A DNA stretch of 35,808 nt from Gemmatimonadota bacterium (GTDB taxonomy: Bacteria > Gemmatimonadota > Gemmatimonadetes > Gemmatimonadales > GWC2-71-9). The notes under the pieces were generated by a model. It ran no database searches and was not told where the DNA came from. It saw only the letters and a list, made by a program, of their open reading frames with translations. Positions 24,686 to 32,387 of this stretch are shown in pieces (the first letter of the stretch is position 1; each line of letters starts with the position of its first letter). Where the stretch lies: contig JAPULZ010000191.1 in NCBI GenBank assembly GCA_027294455.1, forward strand, positions 1 to 35,808. Direction: 5' to 3'. Made by a program: the position numbers and the translations under genes.

Positions 24686-24765
24686 CGGATGTCCCTTGCC
24701 CCCGCCTGTCCCCCGCAATCACTTTAGCGCGCCAGCTCTTTCTCTCGCCTCCCGGGGGTACCACC

Positions 24766-26931
24766 ATGAACGCCGGCAACCATCATCTCGGCCGCACCGC
24801 GGCAGCAGTGCTCGCCGCTGGCCTCGTCGTCCTCGCCGTCACCGGCGATCCACTCCACGCGCAGGGCGTGGACGTCCCGGACACAGGGACCAGACGCCTA
24901 GCCTTGGAGCAGTACCTGCAAATCGAGGGGGTGAGCTCCCCCCGGATGTCGCCCGACGGCCGGCAGATCGTCTATGTCCGGCAGTGGATCGATCCCGTGA
25001 CCGACACCCGGCGGTCGGGTCTCTGGATCATGAACGGTGACGGGAGCCAGAACCGGTCGCTGAACCAGGGCGGCTCGCCCCGCTGGTCTCCCTCGGGAGA
25101 TCGCCTCGCTTTCCTAGCGTGTGGCACACCGGGCGGCGACCCCGGTGCGCTTATCGACTGCGAAGGGGCCTCCCGCCAGCAGATCTACGTCCGCATCATG
25201 GACGGACCGGGCGCGGGCGCCATCACCCAGATCAGCCGGCTCACCGAGGCCGCCAGCAACATCGCTTGGGCGCCCGACGGATCCAGAATCGCCTTCAACC
25301 AGTTCGTCCCGAAGGACAACACCTGGACGATACGGCTGCCTGGCAAGCCCAAGGGCGCCAAGTGGACCGAAGAGCCTCGCATCGTGGATCAACTCGACTA
25401 CCGCCAGGACCGGCAGGGGCTCAGCCGCAGCGGGTCGCGGCATATCTTCACGGTTCCTTCCGACGGTGGCACGCCCCGCCAGATCACGCATGGCGATTTC
25501 AATCACGGCTCGCCCGACTGGAGTCCCGACGGGCGGACCATCTATTTCGACGGGTTCCGTCGCGGCGATCCGAACCGCACGCACTACGCCGGCGGCTACA
25601 TGGGCCGCGCCTCCAAGATCTATTCCGTCGACGTCGCGTCCCGGGAGATCCGCGAGCTGAACGGCGGCCATCTCGGTGTGGACATGTCCCCGCGCATTTC
25701 CCCCGACGGCCGGACTATCGCCTATCTGGCCTCGGACTCCACAGATCACATGTACGTGCAGCGTCGCTTGCACATGATGGACGCCGACGGTTCGAACCCG
25801 CGGCTCGTGGGAGGCGAGTTCGACCGTAGGATCCTGAATAGCCAATGGGCGCCGGACGGTAGCGGGGTGTATTTCACTGCTGACAACCACGGCGAGCGGA
25901 ACTTGCATTTCGCGTCGGCGAGCGGAGGCGTTCGCAAGGTTACCGACGGCAAGCACAATCTGAACATCTCCGATATCAACCGAAACGGCACGGCGGTGGG
26001 GACGCTGTCCGATCCCCATCTGCCCGGCGATGTGGTGTTCCTGTCGCTCAACGACCCCAACCCGCAACGGCTGACACACGTGAACGACGATGTGTTGGCC
26101 GATGTAACGCTGGGCGAGCTGGAGGATTTCTGGTACGAGTCGGCGGACGGGTGGCAGGTGCAGGGCTTCATCGTGAAGCCCCCCGACTTCGACCCCAATC
26201 AGAAGTACCCCCTCGTGTTGAGCATTCACGGCGGACCCCACTCCATGTACACGTTCGGGTTCAATTTCTCGTTCCAGAACTTCGCAGCGAACGGTTATGT
26301 CGTGCTGTACACGAATCCTCGGGGATCCACTGGATACGGTGAGGAATTCGGCAACGGCATCGACAACGCCTGGCCCGGCAAGGATCACGACGACTTGATG
26401 CACGGCGTGGACGAGATGCTGCGCCGGGGATACGTGGACGAGAACAATCTCTTCGTCATGGGCTGCAGCGGCGGGGGTACGCTCACGGCCTGGGCCGTCA
26501 CCCAGACGACTCGGTTCGCTGCCGCTTCGGCCCGGTGTCCCATCACCAACTGGATCTCGTTCGTCGGTACGACAGACGGTACTTCGTGGTACCAGACGTT
26601 CCGGCAGTATCCGTGGTACGGTGCCGAGGAGCATCTCAGCCGGTCGCCGCTCATGTTCGTGCAGAACGTCACGACGCCGACGCTCGTCATGGTGGGCGAG
26701 TTCGATCTCCGCACGCCCGTGCCCCAGAGCGAAGAGTTCTACCAAGCGCTCAAGATCGAGGGGGTGCCGACCAAGATGATCTACATGCAGAACGAGTGGC
26801 ACGGCACGTCGCGGAACCCGTCGAACTTCCTGCGTACGGAGCTCTATCAGCTGGACTGGTTCGGGCAGTATATGACCACGGATATGAAGGAGCGGCGAAT
26901 CATCACGGACGACCGCGCGGGGGAGCGCTAG
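24766..26931 (+). CDS. Secreted S9-family peptidase (S9C-like)
   Basis: This 721-residue exported peptidase has a signal peptide at about residues 9-33 (ending P-L-H-A-Q). A TolB-like propeller follows (about 50-450), with M-S-P-D-G-R, R-W-S-P-S-G, D-W-S-P-D-G and I-S-P-D-G-R blades, then an alpha/beta-hydrolase domain (about 460-700). The triad is Ser568, Asp647 (G-E-F-D-L-R-T-P-V) and His679 (E-W-H-G). The N-P-R-G-S-T-G-Y-G-E and D-x-R-T-P-V motifs point to the acylaminoacyl-peptidase branch. The nucleophile elbow is G-C-S-G-G-G where the branch usually has G-G-S-Y-G-G. The start at 24766 is chosen for its signal peptide. A lipoprotein gene follows after 6 bp. Confidence 0.93.
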   Translation: MNAGNHHLGRTAAAVLAAGLVVLAVTGDPLHAQGVDVPDTGTRRLALEQYLQIEGVSSPRMSPDGRQIVYVRQWIDPVTDTRRSGLWIMNGDGSQNRSLNQGGSPRWSPSGDRLAFLACGTPGGDPGALIDCEGASRQQIYVRIMDGPGAGAITQISRLTEAASNIAWAPDGSRIAFNQFVPKDNTWTIRLPGKPKGAKWTEEPRIVDQLDYRQDRQGLSRSGSRHIFTVPSDGGTPRQITHGDFNHGSPDWSPDGRTIYFDGFRRGDPNRTHYAGGYMGRASKIYSVDVASREIRELNGGHLGVDMSPRISPDGRTIAYLASDSTDHMYVQRRLHMMDADGSNPRLVGGEFDRRILNSQWAPDGSGVYFTADNHGERNLHFASASGGVRKVTDGKHNLNISDINRNGTAVGTLSDPHLPGDVVFLSLNDPNPQRLTHVNDDVLADVTLGELEDFWYESADGWQVQGFIVKPPDFDPNQKYPLVLSIHGGPHSMYTFGFNFSFQNFAANGYVVLYTNPRGSTGYGEEFGNGIDNAWPGKDHDDLMHGVDEMLRRGYVDENNLFVMGCSGGGTLTAWAVTQTTRFAAASARCPITNWISFVGTTDGTSWYQTFRQYPWYGAEEHLSRSPLMFVQNVTTPTLVMVGEFDLRTPVPQSEEFYQALKIEGVPTKMIYMQNEWHGTSRNPSNFLRTELYQLDWFGQYMTTDMKERRIITDDRAGER

Positions 26932-26937
26932 GGAGGA

Positions 26938-27891
26938 ATGGTGACCCAGATCACAATGGCCATGCAAAAGCACTCGTTCCGTATTCTTATATATAGCGCG
27001 GTGCTCCTCCTCGGCGGCTGCGCCGGGGAGGGCGGCGATTATCGTCCCACCGCTGCCGGGGCGCCGTCCACCGACATCTTTCTCGGCAAGATCGGCGAGA
27101 CGGATGGGCAGCTCCAGATCGTGGATATCCGGAACATCACCGACCGGGACGGCTACGACAATCAGCCCCACTTCATGCCCGACGGCATGGCGCTCTTGTA
27201 CGTCTCGGCGCGGGACACCGTGCAGACCGACGTCTTTCGGTATGACGTGGCCACGGGAGCCGTCGCCCAGGTCACACACACCTCCTCGAGCGAGTATTCG
27301 CCGACGGTGCTCCCGGATGCGAGCGGATTCTCCGCGATCCACGAAGACGCCAGGACTCAACATCTCTGGCGCTACGATTTCGAGGGAAACGACCGCGGCG
27401 CGATCATCGATGATATCTCCCCCGTGGGATATCACGCCTGGGGAGACGAAAGCCGCGTGGTGATATTCGTGCTGGGCGATTCGGTGACGCCGCAGACACT
27501 CCAGCTGGTGGACATGTCGTCCGATGAGGTAACCGTCGTGGTGGAGAGCCCGGGACGCTCGTTGCACAAAATTCCCGGCCGTGCGTCACTGAGCTTCGTG
27601 CACAAGATGGCCGAGGGCGATTGGGCCATCAAGGAGCTCGATCTCGCCTCGGGCGCGGTCACGACGCTGGTGGCGACATTGCCGGATCGGGAAGACTATG
27701 CGTGGATGCCGGACGGTTCCATCCTCATGGGCGACGGGTCGGTGTTGCATCGGTGGGTACCGGGCGGGGAGTGGTCGCAGGTGGCGGATCTGGCACCCCA
27801 GGGTGTGGACGGCATCAGCCGCATTGCGGTGAGCCCGGGGGGTGATCGGATCGCCATCGTCGGGAATCGCGCGGCACCGGGAGGAGCGTGA
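26938..27891 (+). CDS. TolB-like propeller lipoprotein
   Basis: This 317-residue lipoprotein has the lipobox L-L-G-G-C, lipidated at Cys28, and a body of PD40-like repeats. It opens with a conserved I-G-E-T-D-G and N-I-T-D-R-D-G-Y-D-N-Q-P-H-F-M-P-D-G segment, seen in many TolB-like proteins of this type. No enzymatic domain is visible. The start is not certain: GGAGG at 26932-26936 sits almost on the ATG at 26938, so the adjacent GTG (26941) or later ATGs are possible. It follows the S9 gene by 6 bp, and its stop overlaps the GTG of the CPBP gene, so the three form one operon. A partner role with the S9 enzyme is inference. Confidence 0.75.
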   Translation: MVTQITMAMQKHSFRILIYSAVLLLGGCAGEGGDYRPTAAGAPSTDIFLGKIGETDGQLQIVDIRNITDRDGYDNQPHFMPDGMALLYVSARDTVQTDVFRYDVATGAVAQVTHTSSSEYSPTVLPDASGFSAIHEDARTQHLWRYDFEGNDRGAIIDDISPVGYHAWGDESRVVIFVLGDSVTPQTLQLVDMSSDEVTVVVESPGRSLHKIPGRASLSFVHKMAEGDWAIKELDLASGAVTTLVATLPDREDYAWMPDGSILMGDGSVLHRWVPGGEWSQVADLAPQGVDGISRIAVSPGGDRIAIVGNRAAPGGA

Positions 27892-28631
27892 CGCAGCCGG
27901 CCGACAAGCTGCGTTTCGCCGATCTCATCGGCGATTTCAAATCCGAATCCGTTCCCTTCGTCGTCCTCATCGTCGCGGCCCTCGCCCTCGGTGCCGTGAA
28001 CTATCTGCAGCCACCGCTCTCGTTCTATGAATCGTTCCCCGAGAATGTGAGATTGCTGTCGCCGTTCGTGTGGTGGGCGGCGGTGCACACGCTTGCCTGG
28101 GTGATCGTGCCGATCGCCGTCGCCCGGCGGTATGGATTCGGGCTGAAGGATCTGGGACTAAGCGCGGCGGGCCTGTCGTCCAAGCTGTGGCTGTACGGGG
28201 TGCTCTACGTCGTGACCCTGGTGTTCATCGGCATCGCTGCGCTGCAGCCGAGCTTTCTCGACACCTACCCCTTCCTACGCGCCAGCGCAGCTCCCGTCTG
28301 GTCGTGGCGACTGCTGCTGTCGTTTTGGGTCTTGTACAGCGTGCAGTTCTTTTGTGTGGAATTTTTCTTCCGCGGGTTCATGATTTTCATGCTGCGGCCG
28401 CGCTTCGGCTACGGCGCCATCGCGGTAATGGTCGTGCCCTACGCCATGATCCACTTCCCGAAGCCCATGCCCGAGGCCATGGCCGCCATCGTCGGGGGCA
28501 CGATCTTGGGGTGGTTGGCGTTCAAGACGCGGAGCATTTGGGGCGGGGTCTTACTCCACGTTGCCGTGGCACTGTCGATGGATGCGATCGCCATGCTCCG
28601 GAACGACACGGGGTTTCCGGCGGTGTGGTGA
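27888..28631 (+). CDS. CPBP-family membrane protein, altered active site
   Basis: This 247-residue membrane protein has about seven helices and the signature of the CPBP (Abi/Rce1-type) intramembrane protease family. Motif 1 is normally E-E-x-x-x-R but reads V157-E158-F-F-F-R162 here, so the first Glu, which acts in catalysis in Rce1, is missing. Motif 2 is Y-A-M-I-H189 and motif 3 begins at His224. The protein may be inactive, or may keep a different activity. The GTG start at 27888 overlaps the previous stop (GTGA) and follows GGAGGAG. Many relatives process prenylated or bacteriocin substrates, but nothing nearby identifies one. Confidence 0.82.
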   Translation: MTQPADKLRFADLIGDFKSESVPFVVLIVAALALGAVNYLQPPLSFYESFPENVRLLSPFVWWAAVHTLAWVIVPIAVARRYGFGLKDLGLSAAGLSSKLWLYGVLYVVTLVFIGIAALQPSFLDTYPFLRASAAPVWSWRLLLSFWVLYSVQFFCVEFFFRGFMIFMLRPRFGYGAIAVMVVPYAMIHFPKPMPEAMAAIVGGTILGWLAFKTRSIWGGVLLHVAVALSMDAIAMLRNDTGFPAVW

Positions 28632-28674
28632 TCGCGCCGCCTCCGGTATGACGCCGGCGGTGAGGTCATCGCGG

Positions 28675-28830
28675 CTATCGCCTGAAACGCTCCAACCAGA
28701 AGAGATCCACGTCATCCTTTCGGGCGGTGTAGACGAAGTCGCCGGCGAACCCGATGACCTGCCGTTCGGACGGCAGCACGACTTGTTCTCGCAACACGCC
28801 CTCTGTATCGAACACGTCGCCGTTCACTCC
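28675..28830 (-). pseudogene. C-terminal remnant of a beta-propeller protein
   Basis: About 52 codons on the minus strand read as the tail of a six-bladed propeller protein: V-F-D-T-E-G-V-L, L-P, then G-D-F-V-Y-T-A-R-K-D-D-V-D and the closing L-E-R-F-R-R before the stop. No N-terminal part exists upstream, where the ADOP gene occupies the DNA and overlaps it in another frame. It looks like a gene cut away when the ADOP module arrived, although a chance open frame cannot be excluded. Confidence 0.4.
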
Positions 28831-31550
28831 GTCCGCAAGGAAACCAGCGGATCGACTCGCGTGGCGCGGATCGCGGGCACCACGCACGCCACCAGGCCGG
28901 CAGCCAAAAACGCGGCTGCTGCCACCAAGTAGGTGCCCAGGTCGGTTGTGCCCACGGCGTAGAGCTGGCTCTCCAGTAAACGCACGGTTCCCATTGCCAA
29001 GACCAGCCCCGTCACCACGCCAACCACCACGAGGCGAGTCGCCTGGCCGAGGAACATGCGCAGCACGGTTCCTCGGCTCGCTCCGAGAGCCATCCGGATG
29101 CCGATCTCGTTCTTGCGCCGTCCGACGGTGTACATCATGACGCCAAAGAGCCCGCCGACCGCCAAGAACAACGCGATACCGGCGAACGCGCCTAACTGTT
29201 GGGTGGCGCTGCGGCTCGGAGCGACTTGTGCGTCGACGATAGCCGCCAGGGTCGTTACGCCGAACACCGGTAGCGTGGGGTCGAGGCGCAACACTTCCGC
29301 CCGGATGAAACCCGTCAGCTGAGTGGTGGATCCTGTCCCGCGTACCGCGACTTGCAGCTGTGGAGTGGGGGACTGTTCGAGCGGCACGAAAATATCCGGA
29401 TCATTCGGGCTGTTGACCTGATTCGGTATGAGGCCACGATAGGTCGCGTTATTGACGACGCCCACGATGGTGCGGTCGTTCACCCTGCGGCCCACCGGGT
29501 TCGAGTTCGGCCAGAAGCGATTTGCCATCTGCTCGCTGACGATGACCACCGGCGGCCCGCCGGCGCGATCGGTGTTGTCGAATTCTCTCCCCTCGAGCAC
29601 GGCGATACCCAGCGTCTCGAAGTAGCCCGCGGAGACGCTGTGTACGTACACCCGGTGGTCTTGTCCCCGGTGTTCCGCCTCATCCACCTCGACCATGATC
29701 GCCGAGTAGCCGCTGTTGAGAGGAATGTCGGACGCCACGGTCGCCCGCTGCACGGCGGGCTGTTGTTCCAGGGCCCCCTGCAGCTGGCGAGCAAACGTTG
29801 TCCGGGCTGTGGCATCGTACCGGGCCGCGGGCAGGTTCACAGCCGCGACGCTGACGCCGTGAGGCTCGAGTCCCGTGTCTATGGCCAACGCGTTCGCGAC
29901 ACTGCGGATCATCAGGCCGGAACCCACCAACAGCGGGATCGCGACGGCTATCTGCACGATTACCAGGGCTTTGCGCGTGCCGTATCCGCCGCCGGATCCA
30001 CTCACTGACCGCGCTGCTGCCTTGAGTGATTCTCCGATGGCAATTCTCGTCGCACCGAGCGCCGGAAGAATTCCAAACGCGAGTCCTGTGATCGTCGATA
30101 CACCGATGGCGAAGGCCAGCGCCACGCCGTCGACGGTTGGGGTTATGTAGTTCGGCACGCTCGACAGGGTAGCTGCGCCGATGATGTCGGTGAGCCCAAT
30201 GGCAAGTGCGCTGCCGGCCACTCCGCCGGCGACACCGAGCAGGACGCTCTCCACCAACAGCTGCCGGACGAGATCACCCTTGCTCGCGCCGAGGGCCTGG
30301 CGAAGCGCGATCTCCTTAACCCGGCCCAGCTGTCGAGCCATCAGGAGATTGGCCACGTTGGCGCACGCAATGAGTAGCACCAGTCCCACGGCCACGGAAA
30401 GGACGACCGCGGTACCGCGCGCGCTCCCGAGATTCTCGTTTGCGAAGGAAACGACCTGCGCACCTCGGTCCGTCGGCAGAACGCCGTCATCGTGCAGAGA
30501 CGCGGACACCACATCGACCTGGCGCTGAGCTTCGTCGATGCCGACACCGTCACGCAAACGGGCCAGGGTGTAAAAATCGCGCAGCCCGCGTAGTTGCATA
30601 CGCTTGACGGAACGGCCGGGGATCAACTCGCTCTGTGCGAGGAAGGGCATCCACAGCGACAGTCCGCCGAACGCCCCGGCGAAATCCTCCCGTGTGATGC
30701 CGACGACCTTCACCGTGCGGTCGTTTATGATGATGTAACGTCCCACTATGGAGGAGTCCGCCCCCCACCGTGTGGTCCAGAGACCGTGTCCCACGACCGC
30801 CACGAGGTTGCCGGGGGTGTCGTCCGCTTCCACGAGCAGGCGTCCCAGCGCAGGCGAAGCTCCGAGCATGCTGAATAAGGACGGCGAGATGAATGCAGCG
30901 CCCTGAAGCATCGGTTCGTCGTCCGCCGCGGTGAGCGCGACATTCTGGAAGGAACGGATGCCCATGCCTGCGAACGCGGTTGTGTGTTCTTTCCAATCGA
31001 GGTAATCGGGATAGGAAACGGCACGCCGCTCCGCCGGCCCATTGGGCGGCCGGTACGTTTCCACGATCCGTACGAGTCGCCCGGCGTCGGGAAACGGGAG
31101 TCCCCGGAAGACGAGGGCGTTGACCACCGAGAACACCGCGGTGCTGGCACCGATGCCGATGGTGAGAATGGCCAGTGCCGTGAACGTGAAAACGGGAGTG
31201 CGCCGAAAACTTCTCAGAGCGAACCTGGCATCGGCGGCGTAGCGGCCCGCCAGTTGTCGGAGCTGCACCGGCCGCTTCAGTGCACGACGCTCGCTACGAG
31301 CCCGCGTGGGGAGCATGCGCCGGAGGAGCCGCGCAAATCGCTCACCGATCCCTTGCATGATGACCTCGCCTATTCCGTGAGTGCCCTTGACGATACTCGC
31401 GCCGGCCATGTCCCGGCTGCTTCGGTAGTACTCGAAGCTCTCGAGCATTTGCGGGCCGAACCGCATTCGGAAATCCCGGGGAAAGGCGTATAGGGCCACT
31501 CGATACGCGAACGTGAGCAGCCACCCCACGGTGCGGGCCGGCCGCTTCAC
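28824..31550 (-). CDS. ADOP-type duplicated FtsX/MacB permease
   Basis: This 908-residue membrane protein is built from two fused FtsX/MacB permease halves behind an N-terminal prefix domain (about residues 1-85), as in the large orphan permeases abundant in Acidobacteria and Gemmatimonadetes (ADOP). Helix 1 (about 118-140) contains I-G-I-G-A-S-T-A-V-F-S-V-V-N; a periplasmic core and three helices with A-C-A-N-V-A-N-L-L-M-A-R-Q follow. The second half repeats this plan and ends with N-E-I-G-I-R-M-A-L-G-A-S-R and a V-D-P-L-V-S-L-R-T-E tail. No ATPase gene is adjacent, as usual for ADOPs. Its ATG overlaps the stop of the PadR gene (ATGA at 31547-31550). The substrate is unknown. Confidence 0.92.
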   Translation of the reverse strand: MKRPARTVGWLLTFAYRVALYAFPRDFRMRFGPQMLESFEYYRSSRDMAGASIVKGTHGIGEVIMQGIGERFARLLRRMLPTRARSERRALKRPVQLRQLAGRYAADARFALRSFRRTPVFTFTALAILTIGIGASTAVFSVVNALVFRGLPFPDAGRLVRIVETYRPPNGPAERRAVSYPDYLDWKEHTTAFAGMGIRSFQNVALTAADDEPMLQGAAFISPSLFSMLGASPALGRLLVEADDTPGNLVAVVGHGLWTTRWGADSSIVGRYIIINDRTVKVVGITREDFAGAFGGLSLWMPFLAQSELIPGRSVKRMQLRGLRDFYTLARLRDGVGIDEAQRQVDVVSASLHDDGVLPTDRGAQVVSFANENLGSARGTAVVLSVAVGLVLLIACANVANLLMARQLGRVKEIALRQALGASKGDLVRQLLVESVLLGVAGGVAGSALAIGLTDIIGAATLSSVPNYITPTVDGVALAFAIGVSTITGLAFGILPALGATRIAIGESLKAAARSVSGSGGGYGTRKALVIVQIAVAIPLLVGSGLMIRSVANALAIDTGLEPHGVSVAAVNLPAARYDATARTTFARQLQGALEQQPAVQRATVASDIPLNSGYSAIMVEVDEAEHRGQDHRVYVHSVSAGYFETLGIAVLEGREFDNTDRAGGPPVVIVSEQMANRFWPNSNPVGRRVNDRTIVGVVNNATYRGLIPNQVNSPNDPDIFVPLEQSPTPQLQVAVRGTGSTTQLTGFIRAEVLRLDPTLPVFGVTTLAAIVDAQVAPSRSATQQLGAFAGIALFLAVGGLFGVMMYTVGRRKNEIGIRMALGASRGTVLRMFLGQATRLVVVGVVTGLVLAMGTVRLLESQLYAVGTTDLGTYLVAAAAFLAAGLVACVVPAIRATRVDPLVSLRTE

Positions 31551-31897
31551 GATTTTGCCTCCGCTCGTTCCTTGACGAGGTCCCGGAGCCGCGCGGCCTC
31601 GAGCAGATCCTCGAGCCTCGCCGCCTCGGCCTCTGCAACTGCCCGTCCAAACGGTGTCACCCCAAGCGTGCGTCGGCGAGAGTCGGTTGGGGATCCGTCG
31701 TCGGTCTCCTCGATGAGTCCGTCGTCGAGGAGCTGCTGGAGCCTTCGGTACAACGCGCCCGGCAGGAGCACGACTTGCCCACCCGTGCTCCGCGCGATGT
31801 CACGCAGCAGCGCGTAGCCGTGCCGGGGTCCGTCGAGCAGGACGAGCAGGATGTGAAAGGCGTCTGGTTTGAGCGGAACATGGGATGTGGGGTCCAC
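31547..31897 (-). CDS. PadR-family regulator of the minus-strand ADOP
   Basis: This is a 116-residue winged-helix DNA-binding protein. The PadR core is clear: a first helix with L-L-V-L-L-D-G-P, then H-G-Y-A-L-L-R-D-I, G-A-L-Y-R-R-L-Q-Q-L-L-D-D-G-L-I and a wing ending R-R-T-L-G-V-T-P-F-G. A charged C-terminal helix follows. I prefer the GTG at 31895-31897, which has GGAGAG 4 nt upstream; the longer GTG start at 31924 has no ribosome-binding site and would lie upstream of the likely transcription start. PadR proteins usually repress their own operon, so it probably controls itself and the overlapping ADOP gene through the dyad at 31934-31946. Confidence 0.87.
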   Translation of the reverse strand: MDPTSHVPLKPDAFHILLVLLDGPRHGYALLRDIARSTGGQVVLLPGALYRRLQQLLDDGLIEETDDGSPTDSRRRTLGVTPFGRAVAEAEAARLEDLLEAARLRDLVKERAEAKS

Positions 31898-31924
31898 GAG
31901 GCTCTCCGGAAGGCCGATAGTCAC

Positions 31925-31954
31925 AGAATATGTTCACAAACTGTGATTAAGCAA
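31925..31954 (-). promoter_or_regulatory. Promoter with PadR-type operator for minus-strand module
   Basis: On the minus strand a -35-like TTGCTT (31954-31949) and a -10-like TATTCT (31930-31925) are 18 nt apart. The spacer contains the perfect dyad TCACA-AAC-TGTGA (31934-31946), and outer arms TCACAG/CTGTGA span 31921-31946. An operator inside the spacer is a classic repressor layout. It would give a leader of about 20 nt before the GTG at 31897. Confidence 0.5.
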
Positions 31955-31984
31955 GGGCGGACCAACCGGATGAGGGAAGGGGAT

Positions 31985-32017
31985 TACTTTACATTAATAA
32001 CTAATATTTGTAAGGTA
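31985..32017 (+). promoter_or_regulatory. Second dyad/promoter for plus-strand PadR module
   Basis: TACTTTACA (31985-31993) and TGTAAGGTA (32009-32017) form an inverted repeat with 8 of 9 matches and a 15-nt AT-rich spacer. TTTACA (31988-31993) resembles a -35 box, with a weak TAAGGT at 17 nt. The AT-richness contrasts sharply with the surrounding DNA. The dyad sequence differs from the neighbouring one, so each PadR probably has its own operator. Confidence 0.45.
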
Positions 32018-32045
32018 TTTCAGAGTAAACTCCACCCTTTCCCGT

Positions 32046-32387
32046 ATGAGCTTTCCAATGGCGCGTGAATCGCTCGGTGAATTCGAACATTTGATACTGC
32101 TCAGCATTCTCCGGCTCGGCCCCGAGGTGTATGGGGTACCGATCATCAAGGAGATCGAGGAGCGCACCGGGCGCCCGGTGTCGCAGGCCGCGGCCTACCT
32201 CACCCTACGGCGTCTCCAGGGAAAGGGATGGATCGCCTCGCGATTGGGCGAGCCCACCCCGGAGCGCGGCGGCCGGGCAAAGCGGTATTTCAGCCTGCGC
32301 GAGGCTGGCAAGCGGCGACTCGCCGATGCACGCAACGCCCTCTTCGAGATGTGGGACGGCGTCGCCCCCCAGCTGGATCGCTCGTGA
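32046..32387 (+). CDS. PadR-family regulator of the plus-strand ADOP
   Basis: This 113-residue winged-helix regulator of the PadR family has the core E-F-E-H-L-I-L-L-S-I-L-R-L-G, Y-G-V-P-I-I-K-E-I-E, A-A-A-Y-L-T-L-R-R-L-Q-G-K-G-W-I and a wing with A-K-R-Y-F-S-L-R-E-A-G. It is only distantly related to the other PadR at 31547, and its dimerisation helix is short. No good ribosome-binding site precedes the ATG at 32046; an ATG at 32058 is an alternative. Its stop overlaps the GTG of the next ADOP gene (GTGA at 32384-32387), so it probably autoregulates itself together with that transporter. Confidence 0.88.
   Translation: MSFPMARESLGEFEHLILLSILRLGPEVYGVPIIKEIEERTGRPVSQAAAYLTLRRLQGKGWIASRLGEPTPERGGRAKRYFSLREAGKRRLADARNALFEMWDGVAPQLDRS

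Noticed and set aside
25114..27567. 817-codon open frame on the minus strand opposite the third S9 peptidase
   Set aside because: It mirrors the plus-strand gene codon for codon, has no domain pattern and is rich in His/Arg/Val as expected from antisense of a GC-rich gene. The plus strand encodes a complete peptidase.
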